This document shows positions 52,902 to 61,428 of a stretch of 64,000 nt of DNA, one piece after another (position 1 is the first letter of the stretch; every line of letters begins with the position of its first letter). Location: assembly GCF_031801495.1 (NCBI RefSeq), contig NZ_JAOEGC010000002.1, forward strand, positions 992,001-1,056,000, written 5' to 3'. Made by a program: the position numbers and the translations under genes. The notes under the pieces were generated by a model. That model was not told the origin of the DNA. It did no database searches and worked only from the letters and a program-made list of their open reading frames with translations. The stretch comes from Agrobacterium tumefaciens_K. GTDB taxonomy: Bacteria; Pseudomonadota; Alphaproteobacteria; Rhizobiales; Rhizobiaceae.

Positions 52902-53915
52902 TCAGCTTCTGGCGAGTTTGCGCGCCGCTTCAACCGCGAAATAGGTCAGGATACCGTCGCATCCGGCGCGCTTGAAACAGAGCAGCGTTTCCATCATCAC
53001 GCGTTCGCCGTCGATCCAGCCATTCATCGCCGCAGCCTTGATCTGCGAATACTCACCGGACACCTGATAGGCAAAGGTCGGCAGTCCGAAGGATTCTTTC
53101 AACCGCCAGCAGATATCGAGATAGGGAAGGCCCGGCTTCACCATCAGCATATCGGCGCCTTCCTCGACATCGAGTGCCGCATCGCGTACGGCTTCCGTGC
53201 CGTTGGCAGGGTTGATATAATAGCTGTTCTTGTCGCCCTTCAGCAGACCGGCCGTCGAAATCGCTTCGCGATAAGGACCGTAATAACCGGACGAGAATTT
53301 CGTGGCATAGGACATGATGCCTACGTTCTGGTGACCGGCTGCATCCAGCCCGCGACGGATCGCGCCGATGCGGCCGTCCATCATCTCGGAGGGAGAAATG
53401 ATGTCCGATCCGGCATCCGCCTGAAGGATGGCCGCCTTCACGACCTGTTCGACGGTCTCGTCGTTGACGATCTCATCGCCGCGAAGAATGCCGTCATGGC
53501 CGTGGCTGGTGAACGGGTCGAGCGCGACATCGGTAATCAAGCCGATATTCGGCACGGCTTTTTTGACGGCTGCAGTCGCCTGATTGATGAGATTGTTCGC
53601 GACAAGCGCGTTGGAGCCCGTCTCGTCGCGTAGCTCCATCTCTATATTGGGAAAGGTCGCGATTGCCGGGATACCGAGGTCGGCTGCTTCTTTTGCTGCC
53701 TCGACGAGCTTGTCGACGCTCATGCGGTTGACGCCTGGCATGGCGGCAATCGGGTCCACGATGCCTGTGCCCGGAACGATGAAAACCGGCCAGATCAGAT
53801 CGTCGACGGTCAGGCGGTTTTCCTGAACCATGCGACGTGTCCAGTCCGCCTTGCGATTGCGCCGCATGCGGCGGTGGCCGGTAATCTCATCGACCAGATG
53901 GGTTTTGTCCTGCAT
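52902..53915 (-). CDS. hemB: Porphobilinogen synthase (delta-aminolevulinate dehydratase), Mg-type
   Basis: Condenses two ALA into porphobilinogen. The 337 residues include the two catalytic Lys (SYATKFSSGYYGPYR and MLMVKPGLPYLDI) and GTEAVRDAALDVEEGADM. At the zinc-binding position the usual Cys residues are replaced by Asp (DVALDPFTSHGHDGIL), meaning a Mg-dependent rather than zinc enzyme, as is common in alphaproteobacteria. The start MQDKTHLV at 53915 is family-like. It is divergent from the 54073 gene. Confidence 0.96.
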   Translation of the reverse strand: MQDKTHLVDEITGHRRMRRNRKADWTRRMVQENRLTVDDLIWPVFIVPGTGIVDPIAAMPGVNRMSVDKLVEAAKEAADLGIPAIATFPNIEMELRDETGSNALVANNLINQATAAVKKAVPNIGLITDVALDPFTSHGHDGILRGDEIVNDETVEQVVKAAILQADAGSDIISPSEMMDGRIGAIRRGLDAAGHQNVGIMSYATKFSSGYYGPYREAISTAGLLKGDKNSYYINPANGTEAVRDAALDVEEGADMLMVKPGLPYLDICWRLKESFGLPTFAYQVSGEYSQIKAAAMNGWIDGERVMMETLLCFKRAGCDGILTYFAVEAARKLARS

Positions 53916-54072
53916 GAGAGAATGTCCTTCCAAATCTGGAATGCTGCATAACACGAAGGGCGCGCCATGCGAATGCGACAATCGATCCCGGCAGCAGGGT
54001 TGTTTTGACAAGGCGGCGGCAAAGAAACAATATGGGCTGTTCGCCCGCTTATCGAGAACGTATCTTCCGGCC

Positions 54073-54510
54073 ATGGAACCTGATTCTCAACCACAGCCGA
54101 AACGCCCGCTCACGGGGATCTTTTATCTGGTCTTCATGCGGCTGGTGGCCGTTTCGTGTTTCTGGTTCGGCCTGCAGTACTGGGCGATGCTCACCGGCTA
54201 TTCGCTGGGCGGACATGGTCGCTTCGATCTTCTCAATCTTCCATGGCGTGTTGCGGGTGCGGGGCTTGCCATGGTTTTCCCGGTCGCCGCACTTGGCCTT
54301 TGGCTCGGCGCGTCTTGGGGTGCGGCGATGTGGGTCATCGGTGCCGGTGCCCAGATCGCCATGTATAAGGTCTGGCCGCATATCTTCGGCTCAAACACTC
54401 TCGTTCCGGTTTTGCACGGCCTCGTGGCAACCGTTTATATACTATTTCTGGTCGCTTTCTGGCTGGATGCGCGTCAGAACGAGGAGCGTGCAAGAATTGA
54501 TTTACCATGA
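54073..54510 (+). CDS. Small integral membrane protein (DUF6163-like)
   Basis: The 145-residue protein has four hydrophobic segments (about 15-40, 60-85, 88-110, 115-135) and a charged C terminus. The wording resembles a rhizobial family of unknown function found beside hemB and ldtR. No catalytic residues stand out. The ATG at 54073 is chosen over a longer upstream frame, which would run into the hemB promoter and gene. Confidence 0.72.
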   Translation: MEPDSQPQPKRPLTGIFYLVFMRLVAVSCFWFGLQYWAMLTGYSLGGHGRFDLLNLPWRVAGAGLAMVFPVAALGLWLGASWGAAMWVIGAGAQIAMYKVWPHIFGSNTLVPVLHGLVATVYILFLVAFWLDARQNEERARIDLP

Positions 54511-54551
54511 AAAGAAAGCAATTCGGTCCGTTTTCAGGGTGGTTTTATAGA

Positions 54552-54649
54552 GTAAGTATTTGATTTTTATGGTGTCGAATAAGTCTCGTCCGGGATTGCC
54601 ACAACTTCGGTGCTATCTGATCGATGCAGGTAAGTATTTGTTAATCGTA
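54552..54649 (+). promoter_or_regulatory. ldtR promoter region with candidate LdtR boxes
   Basis: GTAAGTATTTG occurs twice (54552-54562 and 54630-54640), 78 bases apart. The second is extended to GTATTTGTTAATCGTA (54634-54649), which matches GTGTTTGTTAATCATA at 55497-55512 upstream of ldtP at 14 of 16 positions. This is a plausible shared binding site for LdtR, about 92 bases upstream of the ldtR start. Confidence 0.55.
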
Positions 54650-54741
54650 GCTTTTAAGTAGAATTTTATGCGCATTGATTAGGTTCTCACTCAAGGCGGG
54701 AGACAAACAAACACACCGCCAAACAAAACAGTGAGGCAGTC

Positions 54742-55254
54742 ATGATCAATACAAACGCAAAGCCGCAGACCATTGTCGCTGACGCACAGGAAGAAACCAT
54801 CCGTTCGCTCTACATGGAGTCGCTGCACCTTGTTGAGCGTCTTCACCGCCGCCTTCTCGATGTCATCAAGGACGAGTTCGATCGTCAGGGTCGTGATGAC
54901 GTCAACGCCGTTCAGGCGCTCCTGCTTTTCAACATCGGTAATTCCGAACTGACCGCCGGTGAGCTGCGTTCGCGCGGTTACTACCTTGGCTCGAACGTTT
55001 CCTACAACGTCAAGAAGCTGGTTGATCTCGGCCTTATCAACCACCAGCGTTCGCGTGTCGACCGCCGCTCGGTTCGTATCAGCCTGACCGAAAAGGGCCA
55101 GCAGATCGCCGAAACGGTAGCCCGCCTTTATGAGCGCCACGTCGGCTCGATCGAAAAGGTCGGCGGCATCGGCTCCGGCGAATTCGCCGAAATGAACAAG
55201 CTGCTGCAGCGTCTCGACCGTTTCTGGAACGACTCGATCGCTTACCGCCTGTAA
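54742..55254 (+). CDS. ldtR: MarR-family transcriptional regulator LdtR
   Basis: A 170-residue winged-helix regulator that in Rhizobiaceae and Liberibacter controls the L,D-transpeptidase gene next to it. It has a helical dimerisation N terminus and a wHTH (NAVQALLLFNIGNSELTAGELRSRG; YLGSNVSYNVKKLVDLGLINHQRSRVDRRSVRISLTEKG). The Arg-rich wing SRVDRRSVRI is typical. It is followed by a strong terminator and by ldtP, matching the described ldtR-ldtP pair. Ligands reported for relatives are small molecules that prevent DNA binding. Confidence 0.93.
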   Translation: MINTNAKPQTIVADAQEETIRSLYMESLHLVERLHRRLLDVIKDEFDRQGRDDVNAVQALLLFNIGNSELTAGELRSRGYYLGSNVSYNVKKLVDLGLINHQRSRVDRRSVRISLTEKGQQIAETVARLYERHVGSIEKVGGIGSGEFAEMNKLLQRLDRFWNDSIAYRL

Positions 55255-55274
55255 TTTCGATTGCAGATTTCCTT

Positions 55275-55309
55275 CAAAGCCGGACGCAAGGCGATTGCGT
55301 CCGGCTTTG
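55275..55309 (+). terminator. Terminator after ldtR
   Basis: CAAAGCCGGACGCAA (55275-55289), loop GGCGA, TTGCGTCCGGCTTTG (55295-55309). A perfect 15-bp stem; only scattered T follow, so it may be partly Rho-independent. Confidence 0.85.
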
Positions 55310-55561
55310 CCGTTTCGCCTTGTTTTACAGTGCACACAGCTTCGTGAGAAAAGGGCTGTCGACACGAATTGGCCATATTGATATGGGACCGGCAAAGGCG
55401 AAGGAGCCGGCGGTTTCTCCTGCTGTCGCGGCATGTTCCGACTGTTGTGAATAGCACGAGCGTAAAGAGTGTTTCCGGCCGGCAGATGCGTTGTACGTGT
55501 TTGTTAATCATATTGGTTTAGGCATTTTTCAGAATGCCTGATTGAGTGGCTGGTAGGTAAA
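55310..55561. promoter_or_regulatory. ldtP promoter region with LdtR-type box and palindromes
   Basis: GTGTTTGTTAATCATA (55497-55512) is the second copy of the ldtR-type box, about 50 bases before the ldtP ATG. CCATATTGATATGG (55373-55386) is a near-palindrome. AGGCATT (55520-55526) and AATGCCT (55533-55539) make a hairpin just before the ribosome site GGTAGGT. No further genes are seen. Confidence 0.5.
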
Positions 55562-56893
55562 ATGACAAAGAAATCCGTTTCCGATCCATTGTCGCGTCGC
55601 GCGCTTCTGCGCTCGGCCGTTTCCGTTGGTGCAGCTGCGCTGGCCGCGCCTGCCCTGGCGCAGGACGCGTTTAACGACCTGATGGGTTCCTCCCGCCGTG
55701 GCAACTGGGATGACCAGTTCGACGCCAACACCTCGCGTTCTGCGGTCGGTGTCGTCTCCAACAACCCGGTCCTCGGATCGGAAGCGCCGATCTACATGCA
55801 GCAGGCGATCATGCAGTATCAGCAGATCGTCCAGAACGGCGGCTGGCCTGACGTGCCGCCAAGCCAGCAGCGTCTTCAGATCGGTGTCAGCGATTCTTCG
55901 GTGCAGGCTTTGCGCCAGCGTCTGATGGTGTCCGGCGATCTGCCCCGCGAGGCCGGTATCTCCAGTGCTTTCGATTCCTACGTGGACGGCGCGTTGAAGC
56001 GTTTCCAGGCTCGCCATGGCCTTCCGGCCGATGGCGTGATTGGCGAATACACCACGAAGGCGCTCAATGTTTCTGCGCAGATCCGTCTGGCGCAGCTGCA
56101 GACGAACCTCGTGCGTATCGATTCTATGTCGGGCGATCTCGGCCAGCGTCACCTGATGGTGAACATCCCGGCGGCCGCCATCGAAGCCGTTGAAAACGGT
56201 CGCGTCGTCCTTCGCAACACGGCCGTCGTCGGCCGCGCCAGCCGCCCGACGCACGTGATCAACTCCAAGGTCTACGAGGTCATCCTCAACCCGTACTGGA
56301 CCGCGCCGCGCTCGATCGTCGAGAAAGACATCGTGCCTTTGATGCAGAAGGACCCGACATATCTGGAGCGGAACAACATCCGCCTCATCGATGGCAAGGG
56401 ACAGGAAGTCTCGCCGACCACGGTGGACTGGTTTGCGCCAAAGGCGCCGAACCTGATGTTCCGTCAGGATCCGGGCAAGATCAACGCGATGTCCTCGACG
56501 AAGATCAACTTCCACAATCCGCACAACGAATACATGCACGACACGCCGCAGCAGGGCCTATTCAACAAGCTGATGCGTTTCGAATCCTCCGGCTGCGTAC
56601 GCGTGCAGAACGTTCGCGACCTGACGTCCTGGCTTCTGCGCGACACGCCCGGCTGGTCGCGTCAGGAGATGGAGCGCGTCATCGCCTCGCGCGTCAACAC
56701 GCCCATCAAGCTTGCACAGGAAGTGCCGGTCTATTTCGTCTACATCACCGCCTGGTCGGCAAAGGACGGCGTGGTGCAGTTCCGTGACGATATCTATGGC
56801 AAGGACGGCAATGCCGAGCTGGCGCTCAACACCACGAGCGGCATGGAGCAACCTGCCGGAGCCGTGGATGACGACCTGCTGCCGCGCAACTAA
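55562..56893 (+). CDS. ldtP: L,D-transpeptidase (YkuD-domain, Tat-exported)
   Basis: Forms 3-3 peptidoglycan crosslinks in the periplasm. The 443 residues begin with a Tat-type signal (twin Arg in SRRALLR, then a hydrophobic stretch ending ALAQ). A peptidoglycan-binding-like segment follows (about 120-180, FDSYVDGALKRFQARHGLPA), then the YkuD catalytic domain with MHDTPQQG and SSGCVRVQN; the active Cys is near residue 345. Directly downstream of ldtR and sharing a motif with its promoter, so it is probably its target. Confidence 0.93.
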   Translation: MTKKSVSDPLSRRALLRSAVSVGAAALAAPALAQDAFNDLMGSSRRGNWDDQFDANTSRSAVGVVSNNPVLGSEAPIYMQQAIMQYQQIVQNGGWPDVPPSQQRLQIGVSDSSVQALRQRLMVSGDLPREAGISSAFDSYVDGALKRFQARHGLPADGVIGEYTTKALNVSAQIRLAQLQTNLVRIDSMSGDLGQRHLMVNIPAAAIEAVENGRVVLRNTAVVGRASRPTHVINSKVYEVILNPYWTAPRSIVEKDIVPLMQKDPTYLERNNIRLIDGKGQEVSPTTVDWFAPKAPNLMFRQDPGKINAMSSTKINFHNPHNEYMHDTPQQGLFNKLMRFESSGCVRVQNVRDLTSWLLRDTPGWSRQEMERVIASRVNTPIKLAQEVPVYFVYITAWSAKDGVVQFRDDIYGKDGNAELALNTTSGMEQPAGAVDDDLLPRN

Positions 56894-56919
56894 CCGAGGT
56901 CGGATAGCCTGAAATTTCC

Positions 56920-56950
56920 AAAGCCCGCGCCTTCCGGTGCGGGCTTTTGT
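56920..56950 (+). terminator. Terminator after ldtP
   Basis: AAAGCCCGC (56920-56928), loop, GCGGGCTTT (56939-56947) then TG and more T. A 9-bp stem with a T-rich tail. Confidence 0.85.
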
Positions 56951-57093
56951 TTTTAGCGGCCGGTTTTGCCCGGCTGAAATGTCGTTTTTTCCGGCGACGT
57001 CGCAGTTTGACGGGCAAATCTCGCTGCCCGTATTGCTCTTGAAGGGGGAGGGCGCTAAGACGCCTTCGCATTACTGTTTCAGGAGCCTTCACC

Positions 57094-58383
57094 ATGTCGA
57101 ACACAGATGCTTTCTTCTCCCGTCCGCTTGCCGATGTCGATCCGGAAATTTTTGGCGCGATCGAGAAGGAACTCGGTCGCCAGCGCCACGAGATCGAACT
57201 GATCGCCTCGGAAAACATCGTTTCCCGCGCCGTGCTGGAAGCCCAAGGGTCGATCATGACCAACAAGTACGCTGAAGGTTATCCGGGCAAGCGCTACTAC
57301 GGTGGCTGCCAGTTCGTTGATATCGCTGAAGAGCTTGCTATCGAGCGCGCCAAGAAGCTGTTCGGCGTCAACTTCGCCAACGTTCAGCCGAACTCCGGTT
57401 CGCAGATGAACCAGGCCGTATTCCTTGCGCTGCTACAGCCGGGCGATACCTTCATGGGCCTCGACCTGAACTCGGGTGGTCACCTGACGCACGGTTCGCC
57501 GGTCAACATGTCCGGCAAGTGGTTCAATGTGGTGTCCTACGGCGTTCGCGAAGGCGACAACCTGCTCGACATGGATGACGTTGCCGAGAAGGCCCGTACC
57601 CACAAGCCGAAGCTCATTATTGCTGGCGGCACGGCCTATTCTCGCATCTGGGACTGGAAGCGCTTCCGCGAAATCGCTGATGAAGTTGGCGCTTACCTGA
57701 TGGTCGACATGGCCCACATCGCCGGTCTGGTTGCCGGTGGCCAGCACCCGTCGCCGTTCCCGCATTGCCACGTTGCAACGACGACGACGCACAAGTCGCT
57801 CCGCGGCCCGCGTGGTGGCGTGATCCTGACCAACGATGAGGATCTGGCCAAGAAGTTCAACTCGGCTGTCTTCCCCGGTCTTCAGGGCGGCCCGCTGATG
57901 CACATCATCGCTGCCAAGGCCGTTGCCTTCGGTGAGGCGCTGCAGCCTGAGTTCAAGGATTATGCGGCACAGATCGTCAAGAACGCCAAGGCACTGGCCT
58001 CGACGCTGATCGAAGGCGGTCTCGACGTCGTTTCCGGCGGCACCGACAACCACTTGATGCTGGTCGACCTTCGCAAGAAGAACGCCACCGGCAAGCGTGC
58101 GGAAGCAGCCCTCGGGCGCGCCTATATCACCTGCAACAAGAACGGTATTCCGTTCGACCCTGAAAAGCCTTTCGTCACCTCCGGCGTACGCCTCGGCGCA
58201 CCGGCTGGCACGACGCGCGGCTTCAAGGAAGCTGAATTCCGCGAAATCGGCAAGCTGATCGTCGAGGTTCTCGATGGCCTGAAGGTTGCCAATTCGGATG
58301 AAGGCAATTCTGCCGTCGAGGCTGCGGTTCGCGAGAAGGTCGTCGCTCTGACCGATCGCTTCCCCATGTACCCGTACATGTAA
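57094..58383 (+). CDS. glyA: Serine hydroxymethyltransferase
   Basis: PLP enzyme converting serine to glycine and supplying methylene-THF. The 429 residues include IELIASENIVSRAVLEAQGS, YAEGYPGKRYYGGC, and the PLP-Lys in VATTTTHKSLRGPRGG. C-terminal FVTSGVRLGAPAGTTRGF is typical. It heads glyA-nrdR-ribD-ribE. The leader contains CGGGCA/TGCCCG (57011-57016 and 57025-57030) and GGCG/CGCC (57051-57054 and 57061-57064) hairpins of unknown meaning. Confidence 0.97.
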   Translation: MSNTDAFFSRPLADVDPEIFGAIEKELGRQRHEIELIASENIVSRAVLEAQGSIMTNKYAEGYPGKRYYGGCQFVDIAEELAIERAKKLFGVNFANVQPNSGSQMNQAVFLALLQPGDTFMGLDLNSGGHLTHGSPVNMSGKWFNVVSYGVREGDNLLDMDDVAEKARTHKPKLIIAGGTAYSRIWDWKRFREIADEVGAYLMVDMAHIAGLVAGGQHPSPFPHCHVATTTTHKSLRGPRGGVILTNDEDLAKKFNSAVFPGLQGGPLMHIIAAKAVAFGEALQPEFKDYAAQIVKNAKALASTLIEGGLDVVSGGTDNHLMLVDLRKKNATGKRAEAALGRAYITCNKNGIPFDPEKPFVTSGVRLGAPAGTTRGFKEAEFREIGKLIVEVLDGLKVANSDEGNSAVEAAVREKVVALTDRFPMYPYM

Positions 58384-58396
58384 GAAGGAACTGTAG

Positions 58397-58876
58397 ATGC
58401 GCTGCCCTTTTTGCGGTTCTGAAGACACGCAGGTCAAGGACTCTCGTCCGGCGGAGGATAACACCTCCATCCGCCGGCGGCGCATCTGCCCGGATTGTGG
58501 CGGCCGCTTCACGACCTATGAGCGCGTGCAACTGCGCGAGTTGATGGTCATCAAGAAAAGCGGTCGCAAGCTGCCGTTCGATCGGGAAAAGCTCGTGCGA
58601 TCCTTCGAGATCGCTCTGCGCAAACGCCCTGTTGATCGCGACCGGATCGAGCGTGCCGTTTCCGGTATCGCCCGTCGTCTGGAAAGCTCCGGCGAGACGG
58701 AAATTCCATCCGAAGAAATCGGCCTGCAGGTTCTGGAAGCGTTGAAGAGCCTCGATGACGTGGCCTTTGTGCGCTACGCTTCGGTCTACCGCGATTTCAG
58801 CCACGCCGAAGATTTTGAAAACGTCATCGCCGAGATCAACGCCAAGATTGCGCGTGATACGGAAGGTGGGGTCTGA
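58397..58876 (+). CDS. nrdR: Transcriptional repressor NrdR
   Basis: Zinc-ribbon/ATP-cone regulator of ribonucleotide reductase genes. The 159 residues have CPFC (Cys3, Cys6) and CPDC (Cys31, Cys34) zinc ligands, then an ATP-cone (VVIKKSGRKLPFDREKL-type; KSLDDVAFVRYASVYRDF). It is 13 bases after glyA. Its targets are not in this window. Confidence 0.96.
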   Translation: MRCPFCGSEDTQVKDSRPAEDNTSIRRRRICPDCGGRFTTYERVQLRELMVIKKSGRKLPFDREKLVRSFEIALRKRPVDRDRIERAVSGIARRLESSGETEIPSEEIGLQVLEALKSLDDVAFVRYASVYRDFSHAEDFENVIAEINAKIARDTEGGV

Positions 58877-58878
58877 TC

Positions 58879-59976
58879 GTGACGACCCGTGCTGATGACG
58901 AAAGGTTCATGGCGCGGGCGATCGCTGTCTCCCTGCGCCATCAGGGCCAGACCGACACCAATCCCTCCGTCGGCTGTGTGCTCGTCAAGGATGGCGAAAT
59001 CGTCGCCGAAGCCGTAACTGCGATCGGCGGACGCCCGCATGCCGAGCGTCAGGCGCTCGAACTGGCGGGCGATGCAGCACGCGGCGCAACGGCCTATGTA
59101 ACCCTCGAACCCTGTTCCCATTGGGGCAGGACGCCACCCTGCGCCAATGCCCTGGTCGACTTTGGCGTCGCGCGCGTCGTCGTGGCTGTCGATGACCCCG
59201 ATGAACGTGTCTCCGGACGTGGATATGAGATATTGCGCGCCGCTGGCATCAAGGTGGAAACTGGTCTGATGCGAGAGGAAGGCAGGCGTGCTCTTGCCGG
59301 ATACCTCACGCGCAAGATCAAAAGTCGCCCGCATGTGATTCTGAAACTTGCCGTTTCTGCCGATGGCATGATTGGTCGGAAAGGCGAGGGGCAGGTGGCG
59401 ATTACCGGGCGGGAAGCGCGCCGCGCCGTGCATGAACTGAGAGCGCGCTGTGACGCGATCCTCGTCGGCATAGGCACCGCGATTGCTGACGATCCCGAAC
59501 TCACCGTCCGTATTGAAGGTATGGAACGCCGTTCGCCGGTTCGCATCGTTCTGGATCGCAGGCTCGAATTGCCGCTCACCTCCAAGCTGGTGAAGACGGC
59601 AAGAGAAGTGCCGGTCATCGACGTTACCAACATCTCTGCGACGGGTGCTGAAAACCACATCCGTTTTCTGGCTGGTGGGCAGCTGGAAGCTGCAGGCGTC
59701 GAGATCCTTGAAGTATCCAACCTGAAAGACCTGCTGCACAGGCTTGCCGAACGCGGCATGTCCGAGCTTCTGGTCGAAGGCGGTGCGTCGGTTGCCAGGG
59801 CATTTCTCGATGCCGGGTTGGTGGATCGCATCCTGATGTTCGAAAGCCCCGTTGCTGTCGGCGAAGATGGGGTTGAAACGCCGCTTCGCCGTGCCGATAT
59901 CCCGGGCGATTATGTGCTCGTCGGCGAAACCGCCTTTGGCGAGGATCGCTGCTTCGATTTTGAAAGGCCGCTTTGA
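58879..59976 (+). CDS. ribD: Bifunctional pyrimidine deaminase/reductase RibD
   Basis: Deaminates and reduces the riboflavin pyrimidine intermediate. The 365 residues have a zinc deaminase part (HAERQALEL, LEPCSHWGRTPPC, within the first 90) and an NADPH reductase domain (VILKLAVSADGMIG, RCDAILVGIGTAIADDPELTVR). GTG start two bases after the nrdR stop; stop overlaps ribE start. It is the second step of the riboflavin pathway; ribBA is not in the window. Confidence 0.95.
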   Translation: MTTRADDERFMARAIAVSLRHQGQTDTNPSVGCVLVKDGEIVAEAVTAIGGRPHAERQALELAGDAARGATAYVTLEPCSHWGRTPPCANALVDFGVARVVVAVDDPDERVSGRGYEILRAAGIKVETGLMREEGRRALAGYLTRKIKSRPHVILKLAVSADGMIGRKGEGQVAITGREARRAVHELRARCDAILVGIGTAIADDPELTVRIEGMERRSPVRIVLDRRLELPLTSKLVKTAREVPVIDVTNISATGAENHIRFLAGGQLEAAGVEILEVSNLKDLLHRLAERGMSELLVEGGASVARAFLDAGLVDRILMFESPVAVGEDGVETPLRRADIPGDYVLVGETAFGEDRCFDFERPL

Positions 59977-60587
59977 TGTTTACCGGAATTGTCACCGATG
60001 TTGGAACCGTGTCCGAGCTCGAGGCTCTGCCGGAAGGTGTGCGCCTTCGCGTGGCGACCAACTATGATCCTGAGACCATCGACATGGGAGCTTCCATTTC
60101 GCATGGCGGCGTTTGTCTGACGGTCACGAAACTGCCGGACACCGGCAGCAACGAGCGCTGGTATGAGGTGGAGGCCTGGGAAGAAGCGCTGCGCCTGACG
60201 ACGATTGCCAGCTGGCAGAAGGGTACGCATGTCAATCTCGAACGAGCCCTGAAGATCGGTGACGAACTCGGTGGTCACATCGTTTCCGGCCATGTGGACG
60301 GCAAGGCGGAAATCCTGTCGGTCGAGTCGGAAGGCGAGGCGGTTCGCATTCGCCTTCGCGCACCGGAGCATCTGGCGAGGTTCGTTGCACCGAAGGGTTC
60401 GGTAGCGCTAGATGGCACGTCGCTCACCGTCAACGCCGTCGAGGGCGCGGATTTCGACGTGCTCCTGATCCGCCACACACTGGCCGTCACCACATGGGGC
60501 GAGCGCCAGGCCGGCGATTTCGTCAATTTTGAAGTCGATACCATGGCGCGTTACGCCGCGCGGCTGGCGGAGTTCCCTTCGAAATAA
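59976..60587 (+). CDS. ribE: Riboflavin synthase alpha chain
   Basis: Dismutates two lumazines to riboflavin. The 203 residues have two lumazine-binding barrel repeats: MFTGIVTDVGTV...SHGGVCLTVTKL, and GGHIVSGHVDG...SVALDGTSLTVNAVEG, with a C-terminal helix. The ATG overlaps the ribD stop by one base (TGATG). Confidence 0.96.
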   Translation: MFTGIVTDVGTVSELEALPEGVRLRVATNYDPETIDMGASISHGGVCLTVTKLPDTGSNERWYEVEAWEEALRLTTIASWQKGTHVNLERALKIGDELGGHIVSGHVDGKAEILSVESEGEAVRIRLRAPEHLARFVAPKGSVALDGTSLTVNAVEGADFDVLLIRHTLAVTTWGERQAGDFVNFEVDTMARYAARLAEFPSK

Positions 60588-60592
60588 TGCCA

Positions 60593-60612
60593 AGGGCGCC
60601 GTCTGGCGCCCT
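60593..60612 (+). terminator. GC hairpin after ribE
   Basis: AGGGCGCC (60593-60600), loop GTCT, GGCGCCCT (60605-60612). A perfect 8-bp stem six bases after the ribE stop but with no T-tract; a weak terminator or mRNA-stabilising structure within the longer operon. Confidence 0.5.
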
Positions 60613-60644
60613 GACACAAATTGGCTTGGGGAGGGGATTTCGAC

Positions 60645-61277
60645 ATGCCGTCATTGGAAGTGCTGACCGCCTTTTTTGTCACCACTGCGCTGTTCGCCTA
60701 CATTCCCGGTCCCGCGATGCTTTATGCCGCAGCCCATACCATGGCGCGTGGCCGTTTTGCAGGGCTGATGGCAGTCCTCGGTATACACGTCGGCTGCTAC
60801 TTCCATATCGTCGCGGCATCCGCTGGCCTTTCGATGCTGTTTCAGGCCGTTCCGTGGCTTTATCTGGCGGTCAAGCTGGGCGGTGCGCTTTACCTGATCT
60901 GGCTCGGCTTCTCCATGCTGCGCGCCAAGCTTGAGGGCGAAAACGTCAATCTCGCCATTGAGCCGAAATCAGCGCGACGGGCGTTCATCGACAGTATCAT
61001 CGTCGATGTGCTGAACCCGAAGACCGCGCTGTTCTTTCTGGCTTTTCTTCCGCAGTTCGTTGATCCAACGGCCGCCTTTCCGGTCTGGTTGCAATTCCTT
61101 ATCCTCGGCATTGCCGTAAATTTCATATTCTCGTCGGCCGATCTTGTCGGCGTGCTGCTGGCGGGCGCAATGGTCGGGCGTTTGAAGCGTTCCAGTGCCG
61201 TGCAGGTGCTGGCGAGGCGTGCGGCCGGAACCGTGTTGATGGGCCTTGGCGTCCATCTGGCCTTCCAGAAAAGCTGA
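60645..61277 (+). CDS. LysE/RhtB-family exporter
   Basis: A 210-residue protein with about six hydrophobic helices. It has the LysE-type start LEVLTAFFVTTALFAYIPGPAMLYAAAHTMARG and KLGGALYLIWLGFSMLR. Most such proteins export amino acids, but its place between ribE and ribH raises other possibilities. GAGGGG lies before the ATG. Substrate unknown. Confidence 0.85.
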   Translation: MPSLEVLTAFFVTTALFAYIPGPAMLYAAAHTMARGRFAGLMAVLGIHVGCYFHIVAASAGLSMLFQAVPWLYLAVKLGGALYLIWLGFSMLRAKLEGENVNLAIEPKSARRAFIDSIIVDVLNPKTALFFLAFLPQFVDPTAAFPVWLQFLILGIAVNFIFSSADLVGVLLAGAMVGRLKRSSAVQVLARRAAGTVLMGLGVHLAFQKS

Positions 61278-61428
61278 CGAAAACCGCTGAAATCCAGCGT
61301 GCCACGGCGCGTTAAACCGGCCGGGTTGGGCAGCCATGCGTTAAAAATACTTGCCAAGAACGGCAAGCCGTGGTTTGACCGCCCCAAAAGCCGGTTTGAT
61401 CCGGCGCGAACCTTTTCAGGAAAATTCC

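Noticed and set aside
54552..54741. Possible small RNA upstream of ldtR
   Set aside because: AT-rich but with no clear terminator-like hairpin of its own; better explained as promoter and LdtR-type boxes.
56950..57093. Glycine, THF or SAM-II riboswitch in the glyA leader
   Set aside because: The conserved core sequences of these classes, as I remember them, are not present.
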